Below, in pieces: positions 31,821 to 42,284 of a DNA stretch of 64,000 nt (position 1 is its first letter; each line of letters begins with the position of its first letter). The notes beneath the pieces were generated by a model. That model was not told where the DNA came from. It saw only the letters and a program-made list of their open reading frames with translations, and ran no database searches. The stretch comes from Cristatella mucedo (taxonomy: Eukaryota; Bryozoa; Phylactolaemata; Cristatellidae): NCBI GenBank assembly GCA_009760855.2, contig WPIO01000008.1:697501-761500 (forward strand), in the 5' to 3' direction. The translations under genes and the position numbers were made by a program.

Positions 31821-31980
31821 GCCGAGCTGATTTGGTCCAGCGGCTAAGGTGCTCACCCCCCCCCCCGACCAAGGTCTAGCTGAGGTCGTGGGCTCGAGCC
31901 CCGTGGAGTATGTGAAGCGCCTGAATAGAGATTAAGTTCTCTTGGGGCGCTATACAAATGAATTATATATTATATATACA
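31821..31980 (+). mobile_element. SINE-A copy
   Basis: Head GGTCCAGCGGCTAAGGTGCT, a C-run, GAGGTCGTGGGCTCGAGCCC, then GAAGCGCCTGAATAGAGATT and GGGGCGCTATACAAATGAAT with a TA-rich end. This is the best-preserved SINE-A. Confidence 0.93.
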
Positions 31981-33350
31981 GCGACCAGCTCTGTTGATTC
32001 CGTGCACACGGCGCACATCTAAAGCGCCACCTGAAAGTGGTGCCGCCGAGTTTCCCTTGCAGCGAGGGACGGACTTGTGAGACAGCTATGCCGAAGCATT
32101 TCAGCACTGATTGGCAACGTCAATCTGCACTACAATCTGCTCGACTTTTGTTGACTCTTCTAAGCAAACTATAAGAATCATCTCCATTTAAGATAAAAAC
32201 TAAACTGGGCCGGAGTAGCTGCCCGCCCGATAACAACACGGCATAACACAAACGCACATGCAAGCTTAAGCTATCCTTATAATAATAATAATAATGCACT
32301 TGATAAAGTGCCCTCAGAGAACTCAATCTCTCTCTAGGTGCTTTACATTTGCTGCAAAGGGAAATGCAATTGAATGGTGAGTAATATCATGCCTTCTTAG
32401 GGCAATACCGCAAACACAATAGCATTAATGTGGGGAGACCTCGGAGGGTGATTAGGGTAATGTAAGAGCCGCTTCGCTGCAATAGGTTCAATATATGTTG
32501 AATTCCTGCAGAGATTGTACAACCAGCTTGAAAGTGGAATGCTAAAAAACTCAATGCGTCGATAAGTTCCAAGAGAATGGCTCACTACCGGAAATAAGCG
32601 AGTCGAGGCAGATTCGTGACACACACACATGTATAAATGGCAATCTGAATACAGACGTTATGCTCCAAAGTACTTTTTGTCGGGATCTCTGTGATAAACT
32701 CTACTTACAGAACCAAAGACATTCCTCAACACGACGTTGTACGTTGCCCGCCGACTTTTTTGTTCTAAAGGAATCGTGCGGACAATGTACACAATTGCAA
32801 CAATAATTAAAATCCTAGGAATGCTACAGGGAAAAGGAGGAGGCTTTTATAGGCAACGAAACGTTATACTAGTATTATTATATTGTATATATTATGTATA
32901 CTACTATGTATTTGATGGGGCTGGGTAGGCAAGACTCGTGTTACTATATCTTGCAATGAAAGGTGTGTAACAAAGACAAGAAATCGTAATGTTGCATACT
33001 TAAGAAGAACTCTTTTCTCAGCCACTCCTTAGTCGGAGAAACGTTAGATTAGTGATCAGGTGCGAGGCGTAACATTGTTTAGGTAACAGTCAAGTGCGTA
33101 GTTCCCTGCGAGCTTCCGCGGTTGCGTTTATTTAAATGGGGCAGTGATTAAGTTGCCTGCCTACTTCATTCCATTTCGGAGTCGTGCGTTCAAACCCTAA
33201 GACCAAATGAGACAGCGAGTCCAGCGAGGTTTGTCTAGTGAAAGTCCGGTTGAAAAGGAAAGGGTGGCAAGTTGACGCTATACGACCCTGAGCTATCGGC
33301 TCAGCCTCATTTACCACCCCATCGCCTCTTAAAACCCGAGATTTGTTAAG
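31981..33350. other. Intergenic with a LINE A tail
   Basis: Apart from the LINE tail at 32280-32395 there is only AT-rich unique DNA. A weak tRNA-like block near 33140-33215 (GTCGTGCGTTCAAACCC) could be a third, decayed SINE. No gene is seen. Confidence 0.4.
32280..32395 (-). mobile_element. LINE family A 3' tail
   Basis: (AAT)n, GCACTTGATAAAGTGCCCTC, AGAGAACTCAATCTCTCTCT, and the GCTGCAAAGGGAAATGCAAT block upstream of the hairpin. Confidence 0.9.
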
Positions 33351-33905
33351 GAATTCGCCGGGGTCACTAAAAACACGTTCATCATCTCGACGCCCGTCTG
33401 ACTTTATCTACGAATGGCTCAAATGGCTGCTCATGGTGACGAGTGCACTTCCGCCCTCTGACGGGCGGGCTTACCTGAAAGAAGCAGGCAAAAACAGTTC
33501 CTTTCGGCGGTTCCGACCGATCATTCTCGGTAGAAACGTTGCGAGCGAGCGAATCCTTCGCACGTGCGCACAGCGTGGGCCCTGCGGGTACGAGCGAGCG
33601 AGCGAGCCACTTTTCGACGCCGGAATATTCGAGACTGAACGAGGCCGGCTGCGAGAACTCAACTGCCAGAAATTTTACGAGAGCGAAAGACGTTCTGAGT
33701 TACTGCTACCTAAGAGCCAGCATTTGCAGCAATTAGCAGTCTTCGATCTGGCCCGCGGCGACGCTGGCACTCCGCACGTACCTGGATGTGGGTCCTGAGC
33801 ACATACGGGCCACCGCCCTCCTAACCCTGGAGCATTTCGCTAATGACGCGTCCGCCTCCCTCTAAGTATGGCGGCCGTGGGCTCGTCGGCCGCCATGGCT
33901 CGCCA

Positions 33906-34046
33906 ATGGGCTCGGCGGCCTCGTGCCTGCAGCGGTATCTCGCCTGCCGCTCGCTCCCAACGAAGCGGTCGGAAGCCGCTCCTCGGGTGGACGCTGCGGC
34001 GGACGCTGACCGGTCGGGTCTCGTCATCGGCCCTCTCCATCAAGAT
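33906..34046 (+). CDS. Candidate first exon, MGSAASC start
   Basis: An ATG in good context (CGCCAATGGG) opens 47 codons ending exactly in phase 0 at a GTGAGC donor. The N-terminus MGSAASCLQRYLAC fits an N-myristoylation signal (Gly2, small residues, Ser6) with a following Cys for palmitoylation. That would predict a membrane-anchored protein. A phase-0 continuation exists after acceptor CAGCTTCCTTAG at 34091 (reading to a stop near 34210). The implied 44-nt intron is short. The region is CpG-rich, where open frames are long by chance. Confidence 0.28.
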
Positions 34047-34737
34047 GTGAGCAGCAAATGCTGCTACGCTTCGACGTTCAGCTTCCTTAGCGATGCTTAG
34101 CGATGTTTTCGCCGTCAGCTCAGCTCGAGCTCGGCCTGGCGGCCAGCAATTCTCGCGGCGGGCAGGACGAGGCGGGCGCGACGGTCCGGTTACCATTGTG
34201 TTGGCTGATCTATTGACCTCATTTTTGGGGCGAAGACTCGCTCGGGCTTTCTGTGCCCCTTTTGTTACCCGAGCGCTGCCCATTGCCTCGACGACTCGAC
34301 TTCCCTTTGCTCGGCGACGCCTGCGGCAGCGTCGGCGGCTCCGAGGCGAGCTCCAAGAGCCTTGCCACGCCGCTGCGGCCGCTGCGATATCTCAGCGAGA
34401 ATAGAAAGCGCGATTCTTCGCGGCGGGCTGCGAACTTTGCCGCCAAGCCCAGCTAAGCTCGAGGCTCTGAAATCGTACGGCTGGCATCAGGGTTAGCGAG
34501 TGCTCGTCTGCCAGTAAGCAGCCCGATCTGCTCACTGCCGTCCGACGCGACTGCCTCCGTATAACGGACGTCAACTCGGCAGCAGCGGAGGCTGCGGCAG
34601 CCTACGCTGACTAGCTCTCTAGCTCCGCAGCCTCCGAGTCCCAGACGTGCGCGAGCCCATCGAGAGCGAGGCTCGATGCATACGGGATACAGATAAGCAC
34701 GACCTCGTGGGAAGTTCGGAATGCTTCTCACCCGCTC
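34047..34737. other. CpG-rich DNA with open frames on both strands
   Basis: A plus-strand frame to the stop at 34454-34456 reads protein-like (LATPLRPLRYLSENRKR), but a minus-strand frame covers the same bases. No consistent splice model was found. Confidence 0.3.
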
Positions 34738-35648
34738 TTAAAGCAGCTCGAGGGAGCCGTCCGGGTAGTCGTCAATCAAAAAAGCAATGCTTGATATCTC
34801 CGATGACTATATAACGCGTATTATCGCGGGATGCATGGGATTAAAGCATAATTCATTTCTATGCAGACGCCTAACGGAACTTAATCTCTGTTTGGGCGCT
34901 TCTCATGTGTCGCGGGGCTCGACCCCACGACCTCGGTCAGACCTCAGGTCTCAGAGGAAATGATTCGCGTCCGACATCGCAAAGCAGGAAAGGGAGCTGC
35001 CTATATACGTACGTACACACCTATCGTGAGCAATGCCTGGTATGTGGAATACTAATGTACTAATCGTAGGAATCGAGTGATTGCCTGAGCGCCACTCGCA
35101 ACCGTAAGCTATTGCCCTTTGCCGATAATCGATGAGGTGTGCAGGCTACCAACCTCGTACGGATTTGCACCTCGGAGGCTAACGTGTTTTACGACTCCTC
35201 GCCTGACGAACGCTGCCGGAATACCCCGGCCAGCACCTTACCTGACACGGTGGCAGTTGCAGTTCCGTCTGCCGTTGCTCTAGCCGTCTGCTGCTGGCGG
35301 CCACTGCCGTCTGCAGCTGCTGCAGCAGCTGCTGCTGGCCACTGCCGTCTGCTGTCTGTAGCCGCTGCTGCCTGACAGCAGCCACCTCGCTGTTTGGACG
35401 CGACGCTTGGCTGGCACTGATCCAGACCCGAGCTCTTCTGGGAAGAAGCGGGTCAAGTGGCTTCGAACGGCGGTGCCGACGCCGCCTCCGCTGCCTGCCG
35501 CCACCGCCGCCGACGCGGCAGAGCCTCTGCCTTTGTAGATGCGCGAAGCGTTTGCTGCAGACGTTGCAGACGAGCGCTCCCGTCGCTGCTTTCGGACTTT
35601 GCTTGCTGCCCGTCGATATGGCCGGCAATCTCGGTTGGTGGCGCCGGG
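34738..35648 (-). CDS. Unidentified nuclear-type gene, last two exons
   Basis: Exon 35242-35648 has an excellent acceptor (TAGTTTCTATCCACAG) and donor (CAG/GTAAGG). Only one frame is open across it. That frame holds a CNVCSKRFAHLQRQ knuckle resembling half a C2H2 finger, an Arg-rich stretch (RQRRRRRHRRSK), and a Gln-rich coiled coil (QQQLLQQLQTAVAASSRRLE). The last exon, 34738-34806, joins in phase 0 after TTATATAG and encodes 22 residues ending in an acidic-hydrophobic tail (SIAFLIDDYPDGSLELL) and TAA. A SINE-A sits in the intron. The basic and Gln-rich makeup suggests a nuclear protein. No family is assigned, and the 5' exons above 35,650 lie in CpG-rich DNA and were not resolved. Confidence 0.42.
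34850..34950 (-). mobile_element. SINE-A copy
   Basis: Complement of the SINE-A tail (GGAACTTAATCTCTGTTTGG, GCGCTTCTCATG), then CGCGGGGCTCGACCCCACGA. It lies in the intron of the minus-strand candidate gene. Confidence 0.85.
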
Positions 35649-36880
35649 CTGTGGATAGAAACTATTCAATGCAGTGCGCCGGCTCGCTCGCGCGCGGCGG
35701 CGGCGGCGTCGGCGCTCCAGCGAATTTGCCCGTAAACAGACTTGCCAGCTAGAGGGCAGAATTAGCCAATGCGAGCTGGCGGGGGCGGCAGCAGCCGCAG
35801 CCGCAGCCGCTGGAGCCGCGGCGGCGCGTGTCCGAGACGCGGGCGCGCGAGCGCGCGCCCGCGCCCTCTGACCCCTGCCGAACGTCAGTCCGCCGCGGCG
35901 AAGTCGCCCAGGCGAGAGCGCTCGGCTCGACGGGCGGCTATGGTAAGCGGCGGGGTCTCTGCGGCCAACCTGCGCTTCAGCGAGGACTGCCCGCCGCGCG
36001 TGCGCTTCGGCGCGGACTTCGACGGACGCCGGCGCCGCCCGCGGGTGGCGAGTCTCCCGGCTTCCGGCTACGGCAGTCGCTCGCCAGCTGCCGGCCGGCC
36101 GGCCGGCCGGCAGCAGACTTACACCTACCTGCCGGCCTAGAGCCGCCTGAGCCAAAGGTCACTTAATACGCCTGCGTGCCGGCGTGGGGTAGCGACCTTT
36201 GAATCTCCGCCCCCGCGGCGTGGAACGGTTGCTTGCTCCAAATGGCTGAGAATCCCTCGACAGAAGTCTTTGTTTGTGGCGGCGGATATTCCAACGACCT
36301 ACAAGTCGCTATCTCGGCGGCGACGACGGCGCCTGCGGCGCCAAAAGCAACGCCATACTCGTAATCTAATATTGCTGACGTAGAATACTATAATATATTG
36401 CTAGTATAAAATGGAATCTCTATTGTAATATAATCGTCACTAGTCACGTGCCTGGCTCGCCAGTAGAGATCAGAAGCGGAAGCCGGCGCCGGCGCCGGCG
36501 CCTCCTCCGTGGCCTTATGCGAAGCGTGAGTTTCGAGGCGCCACTAGATACCGCGTCTCGCAGCAGCCTGTCGCAGAACAGATGTACAACGGATAGGCTC
36601 ACTTTCCATCACCAGCCTCGGTGTGCAGGCAGCAGTTCGTAGCTCGCAGCAGCGCGCCGCAGCAGCAGCGAGCAGCATCAAAAGCAAGAAAGCAGCAGCA
36701 GCGGCCGCCGCAGCAGGTTGGTCGACGATCGAACTCGCTGCGAAATCGAATCGTCTCGCCTGCGCTTTACCCTCTTCTTTGCCCCCCTTTCGGCAGCCGT
36801 CCTTCGTGGAGCGTGCTGGGACGGTAAAGCAGCAGACAGATTGGACAGACTGGCTGCTGGCGAGAGCTCGACGCACGCAA
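35649..36880. other. CpG-island-like block
   Basis: Very GC- and CpG-rich with GCCGCAGCC, GGCCGGCCGGCC and CAGCAGCAG runs. Good donor-like sites exist on both strands (plus GTAAGC after 35941, minus GTAAGT near 36120). It is plausibly the promoter and first-exon area of the minus-strand gene or of a divergent gene. Open frames up to 291 codons are expected by chance here. Confidence 0.4.

Positions 36881-36882
<2 letters not shown>

Positions 36883-36917
<35 letters not shown>
36883..36917. repeat. (TA)n microsatellite
   Basis: About 17 TA units. Confidence 0.97.
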
Positions 36918-36918
<1 letters not shown>

Positions 36919-37300
36919 GCTATCGGAGCGGCAGACGCGAGAGGACAGTTCATTAAGCCGAAAAGGTCAGCTACGAGCGATATCGGGACACCGTTGCTCC
37001 GGCTAATCCTCCGCTGTGGATTTGCTTCAACTAGCAATTATGCCATCTTCCCTCGAGTGTTTCAGGAGGGAGCTGTGGATCGGTGACATTCACATTGAAC
37101 CCGCGACGCTGGCATTGCCTCTGGCAGGCGTTGCCTCTCTGCAACAGGCTGCGGTCTTCGTTCCGTCTGTCGTTTGGTCGACGAACCGAAACGCCAGCCG
37201 ATGACCGGCACCGCCGATTTATTTTACAGCGCACGGAGTCACGACTCCCCTCGCCCCTCTCGCCCACTCGAGTCCCCCTCGTCGACCGCGGCTGAGCACT
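36918..37300. other. Unassigned sequence
   Basis: A plus-strand frame from the ATG near 37040 to the stop at 37202-37204 reads CFRRELWIGDIHIEPATLAL. It is protein-like but short and without a family. Confidence 0.3.
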
Positions 37301-37530
37301 GGCCCGCCCGACGATGAATCCAACGTCTGTTCACCAGCGGGTTAGTGGGAGAAACAATACCGGCCTGTGTCCTAACCACATCGGAGGCGGACCGCGGCTG
37401 TGCACGGCCCGTCGCGATGTTACATCTAACCTTGGCACCGGCCCGTCCCGACGATACTTCCAACAGCTGTTCATCGGCGGGTTAGCAGATGAACACTACC
37501 GGCCTGCGTCCGAGCCGGATGTCGGAGGCA
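37301..37530. repeat. Degenerate tandem duplication
   Basis: A unit beginning GGCCCG(C/T)CC and ACGAT is present twice. It continues through CCAAC, CTGTTCA, GCGGGTTAG, ACCGGCCTG and ends TCGGAGGC. The offset is roughly 130 bp. Confidence 0.75.
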
Positions 37531-37770
37531 GTGCAGGAGCAGCCAAGCGCTGCTGGCGCATCCTCAGACTAGACTGCCGAGCTCCACCCACTCCCGCCCA
37601 GTCAATCTTCTAACATCACTCTCGCGGTTCACGTGTGCAGCGGGCAGCTTCGGCGACATTTAGAAATGTATTCGGCTATTCTGCTTCGGTATGAAGGCGC
37701 CCCACGGCTTCCCGTCGGTCGGATGAGGCGGACGGTGAGAAGTCAGTCTCAGAAACGTGTCGTCTGACTA

Positions 37771-37914
37771 ATCAGAGGGCTGCGTCCAAAGCCCGCGCGT
37801 GAGCGGTCAGAGTGACCAATCAGAGGGCTGCGTCCAAAGCCTGCGCGTGAGCGGTCAGAATGACCAATCAGAGGGCTGCGTCCAAAGCCTGTGCGTGAGC
37901 GGTCAGAGTGACGG
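37771..37914. repeat. 48-bp tandem repeat, three copies
   Basis: Copies start at 37771, 37819 and 37867 and contain ATCAGAGGGCTGCGTCCAAA and GTGAGCGGTCAGA. The second and third repeats each begin with a TGACCAATCAGA junction that includes CCAAT. The period is a multiple of three, so both strands carry repeated 16-residue open frames. Confidence 0.93.
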
Positions 37915-38214
37915 ACCGCAGCTAGACCGAAGCCAAAAGCATCGTGACGATCTCCGATTGAGCGTTGCTGGACACTGGACCCATGCCACGACAGAGCAGT
38001 GCAAGGACAAGTTGCTGTGCTGCCATCAAAGATGGATGGTGGCCCAGCCGTTGGAGGATACGACCTCACCGACCCACCCAGCGATCCTGTTTGGAGTCCC
38101 AGGTTAAAGTCATTACGGCTCATCTGCCGCTGTATAAACGAGGCTGTTCAATTCAACAGATCTTGACTTTTTTAAAGATGCTACAAAGGCACCTGCTTTG
38201 ACAGCATGTGGCTG

Positions 38215-38393
38215 CGGGTCCTTGCGATTTTTTATTTACATGCTAGTGCGTGTTAACACTGTGCATGCTGCCACTAACGACCTTTTACATGTTGATATTG
38301 TGCATGTCACAATAACCATAACTTGATGGTAGAAATTGATCTTTTTACTCCTAGACGTTTAACTATGCTTCCTTTACAGCACATGTTAAGTGG

Positions 38394-38461
<68 letters not shown>

Positions 38462-38545
38462 CGAGAGAGATTAAGTACTTTAAGGCGCTATATTAATAAT
38501 AATAATACACGTGTATAGCGGCTATACGCATGTATTATTATTATT
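38215..38545 (+). mobile_element. LINE family A 3' end with GA expansion
   Basis: The 3' untranslated blocks of family A (GTGTTAACACTGTGCATGCT, TTGTGCATGTCAC) lead into the tail. There AGAGAGAGATT has grown into a GA tract (38396-38470), followed by GATTAAGTACTTTAAGGCGC and ATT/AAT repeats. Confidence 0.85.
38396..38470. repeat. (GA)n tract inside a LINE tail
   Basis: About 75 bp of GA with one AAG and one GCG interruption, exactly at the AGAGAGAG stem position of the LINE A terminal hairpin. Confidence 0.95.
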
Positions 38546-38997
38546 ATAGCATTTTTAATGTTACCGCATCCCTTCAATTGAGTACGTTAGCCTCGGCACG
38601 TGAACTTCCGCCTTCATTGCACTGCCAGCAGCCGGCAGTTTTGTTAGCCCTTGGAAGTTTTTGAATCCGAACCCTTATATATAAACGGAATCATTTTAGA
38701 AAGAGCTGTTGCAGCTTCCCGTCATAGGCAGGCATACATGCGTGCAGAGAGGTTCAACTGTACTGGTTAAATTAAGCCAAACAAGACATCCAAAAAGGCA
38801 CGACTTCCGCAAAAGGGAAAAGCCGAGAAATCGATCGGGCCGTTTTATTTTCGAATGGATACAAGGCGCGGGTCACAAAACCACCGAAGAAAAAATGTAA
38901 TCTTGTGTATCCGCAAGCGCCGTGCTATGCTAAATATATCCAGTATTTATTGTAATATTACATAATACACAATCACAATCTGTACATTATATTAACA
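38546..38997. other. Unique intergenic DNA
   Basis: No gene or named repeat is recognised. AT-rich at the right end (TAATATTACATAATACAC). Confidence 0.4.
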
Positions 38998-39905
38998 TAT
39001 ACGTTTCAAAATTGGCTCTGCCAGCATATCTCCAGCTGAATCAGCTCGAAATCTAGGTGTCATATTCCAAAGCGACCTCTCGTTAGACGACCACATCAGC
39101 TCCACAGTCAAATCTGCCTATTTTCAGCTTCATAACATTGCTAAAATTAGGGCTTGTTTAGATAAGGATACCACGTCCAAGTTGGTCCATGCATTCGTGA
39201 CATCCCGTCTCGACTTCTGCAACTCACTGCTTACTGGCCTACCGGCATGTGCGATCAGGCGATTGCAGCTGGTGCAAAACTCTGCAGCTAGGCTTGTCTG
39301 TCGTGAGCGTCGCAGTTGCCACATTACTCCACTTCTCGCCGACCTGCACTGGCTACCAGTGAGGCAACGGATTGACTTCAAGGTTTTGTCGCTCACTTTT
39401 AGGTCTCTTCATTCTATTGGCTCCAGCCTATCTTTCATATATACTACCCCATCAGGCCAAGCATCGTACCACCCGCTTTTCGGAATCCAACAGTCTGGAA
39501 ATACCTCGTAAAAACCTTAAATCCTTTGGAGACCGTGCATTCAGCTCGTATGCTCCCAAAGCCTGGAACTCCCTCCCGACCTGCGTCAGAACATCCCATG
39601 ACCTGACCACATTTAAAAGAAACTTAAAAACACACCTATTTAGGTCAGCATTTAGTGGGTCCCTGTGATTCGTCCTTGATGTGCTTATGCGTGCTGACAC
39701 TGTGCATGCTGCCACTAACCACATTTGCATGCTGACCCTGTGCATGTCATCCCTAACCATATTATTCATTTTGTTTGTTTTTTCAAGCATGATTTTACTT
39801 ACCATTCAATTGCATATCACTTTGCAGCAAATGTAAAGCGCCTAGAGAGAGATTAATTTCTCTGAGGGCGCTTTATCAAGTGCAATATTATCATTATTAT
39901 TATGA
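38998..39905 (+). mobile_element. LINE family A, C-terminal part and tail
   Basis: Starts in the KIGSASISPAESARNLG-type segment. It keeps SRLDFCNSLLTGLPACAIRR, HITPLLADLHWLPVRQRIDF and APKAWNSLPTCVRTS in long open frames with one frameshift near 39,415. It ends with the hairpin and ATTATTATTA. This is one of the least decayed copies. Confidence 0.95.
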
Positions 39906-39914
39906 TTACGTTAC

Positions 39915-40045
39915 ATTGCATAGTCCCGATCTGTAACTCCACGCAGCCAGCCACAAAGACTACGCGGGCGTTACGTAGGGGAGTTACTCAAAGCCAAGCG
40001 GCTGGCGTCATTCACAGGAATGCACCAGTAGCAAATAGCCGGTAG
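39915..40045 (-). mobile_element. LINE family B 3' end
   Basis: Complement of the family B end: GATCTGTAACTCCACG, CACAAAGACTACGCGGGCG and TTACGTAGGGGAGTTACTC, as in the 43.4-kb copy. Confidence 0.8.
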
Positions 40046-41090
40046 AATCGTGCTTTCACTGACCCGTGCTGCACATCTTCAAAAGATGGTGAAGTTTAAG
40101 TTGGTGGGGATATGGACTAAGAAACTGTTTTTTTCGAGCTCAAAGTAAGCAAAGTGAGTAAACAAACTTAAGAACATTCCAGTTGTTGTCGGTGCATTTT
40201 GCGTTCTTTTTCGTGTAGCTGCGTAAACTGCCCATGCAATCTGCCCGCAAGATGTACACCGTGTAAGGATGGCTGCAGTTAAGACTAAACATTGTCCACA
40301 CTCAGAGACTCACAATTCCTTACTCAAGGATATCTGACGTCCCTGTTAAGGCAAAACAGCCGCATTTCTCTCTGGCTGTACCCTTTACGGAAGTTATGCA
40401 ATGCTGTTCGAACTTTTCAAGTCTGAGAATTAGTTCTCTGTGCTATCAGCACATTCGATCGTTTTGGTCAGAATAAATAGTTAGTGGAGAGTTTTGCCCT
40501 CAGTGCGAATTTAGTTGCTTTTATAAGGATCGCTGTAACTGTTTCTTTGTGCTTAGCATTTGTTCGGCACCTACGGCGGAGCAGCGCGTCCAGCGTCCAC
40601 GTACGTGAACGCTTTGTCACAGGGATAAGTCATAGTAAGTCATAGATGATCCAACGCGACCGTTTTATTAATGAACCTGCGGTAGCAGGTCGGGGTTACA
40701 TTAATGTGCCGCACGAGATTAATGTGCCGCACTACTTTGTAGCCCTTTTTCGCTTCGCTCTGTCACCTTCAGTTTGCATACACGAGGACCGACTTTCCCA
40801 GCTTCGCTCTATGGCAGCTTCGTCGCTAAGGATATCACATCGCAATGATCAAATACTTGCTGGCCGAGTTAGCAGCTCGAGGTCCTTTTAAAAACACAGT
40901 GAAAATTAACTATTGAGGGCTAAACACAAGGTTTCGTTTAACGTTACAGCCATTCAGTTTGCATACATGAACCGGATGCTGCCAATTTTTCGTTACTTGG
41001 CGGCAACTCCTTCGATCGAAAGGACCCAGATCAAAGTAGTAGAGTAGTAGTAGTAGTAAAGTAGTAGTAGTAGTAGCAGAGGAAATGATT
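40046..41090. other. Unique intergenic DNA
   Basis: No gene or repeat is recognised. A (TAG)n-like GTAGTAGTAG patch lies at 41036-41076. Confidence 0.4.
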
Positions 41091-41400
41091 GAATGGCCCA
41101 GTGGTTAAGGTGTTCGCTCCAACCAAGGCCAAGGTGAATGCATTTGACGGCCGAGGTCGCGGACTTGAGCCCCGCGGGATATGTGAAGCGCCTGAATAGG
41201 GATTATGTTCTCTTAGGGCGCTATACAAATGAATTGTATATATATATATATGTAAATAAATATATATATATATATAATTATATATATCTAAGTTCTCTTA
41301 AGGCGCTATACAAATGAATTGTATATATACATATATATGTGTAAATATATATATATATATTTACATATATATATATATATATATATATATCAAGCCTGTT
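41091..41400 (+). mobile_element. SINE-A copy with duplicated tail and TA tracts
   Basis: Head GGCCCAGTGGTTAAGGTG, then GAGGTCGCGGACTTGAGCCC, GAAGCGCCTGAATAGGGATT and GCGCTATACAAATGAATTG. A second copy of the tail (AAGTTCTCTTAAGGCGCTAT) follows at 41288-41325. (TA)n occupies 41237-41285 and 41318-41392. Confidence 0.88.
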
Positions 41401-42284
41401 TGAGTTGCTAACACGATAATTTGAGTCTTTAAAGCCGCCGAATTCATCCTGTCTTTTTCCTCTATAATGCCATCGTTTTGTTGTTTTCCGGCGCCGTACA
41501 ACACCAGCCGCAGCGGCAGCAGTCGTTATGGTAAATTCGTCATGGTTGTGTAATGTGATAGTTAGCTAGACCACACAAACCATCAACTGTATCAACTGTA
41601 TGCATAATTTCACCTGCTTCGTAAGAGCTGATTATTTTTTTGGATGGCGGGTAGTGGAGCTGACGGTATTGAAACGTCGGTGTGCTAAATCAATCAGATT
41701 AGGGCTGCCGAGATATTTGATTACTCCGGAATTATAATTATTAGCAGCCGGCGATCAATTGTTAAGCTGCAGAAAAAGTCTATGTCGGTTACTACTCATG
41801 TCAGTTGCACTCGTGCGACCTTGACTCCGGAGGCTGAGTTTGACCTTGATTCTGGAGCCCAGCTGGGAGCTATTGCACGCTATGGCTGGTGCTGTACACC
41901 TTTAGTCTGCTGCTACTGTCAACTTGACATGAAACCTGTGCATTAACCGGCACTTCGCAGGCAGTTTAGATGATCGGTTACTGGGCTCTGTCGAACGCGA
42001 TTCTGCCATCGATGTAGTCACATGTCTCAATAGTGAATGCCAATCTCTATATGTATATGCAGCCTAGAGAACAAATCTTTTGGCACAAACTATCTGCTGC
42101 ACCAGCGATCCCGTTAAGTGGGGAGAGATAAGCGGATAAATGAATAGATAGATAGATAGGCAGAGGGTGGCTAAACTTGACCTTCACTAGAAGGTCAAGT
42201 TTAGCTCTGCATGTCTCGTTCAGACTGCTCAGTACGCTCATGGCGTTGTCCAAATCCGTAGGTCGCGAGAAAAAAACAGTGTAT
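41401..42284. other. Unique intergenic DNA
   Basis: No gene is recognised. A (GATA)n-like ATAGATAGATAGATAG patch lies at 42143-42160. A CTAAACTTGACCTTC / GAAGGTCAAGTTTAG inverted repeat lies at 42172-42206. Confidence 0.4.

Noticed and set aside
33140-33215. A third SINE family
   Set aside because: Only a short tRNA-like block is visible and there is no second copy to compare with.
35520-35600. Classical C2H2 zinc finger (CNVCSKRF...)
   Set aside because: The Leu and the two His expected at fixed spacing are missing, so it is not called a zinc finger.
35280-36155. 291-codon minus-strand open frame
   Set aside because: It lies in CpG-rich DNA where stops are rare, has Ala/Arg runs, and disagrees with the frame that stays open between the good splice sites at 35,648 and 35,242.
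37771-37914. CRISPR-like array
   Set aside because: The three 48-bp units are contiguous tandem copies without unique spacers, in a eukaryotic context.
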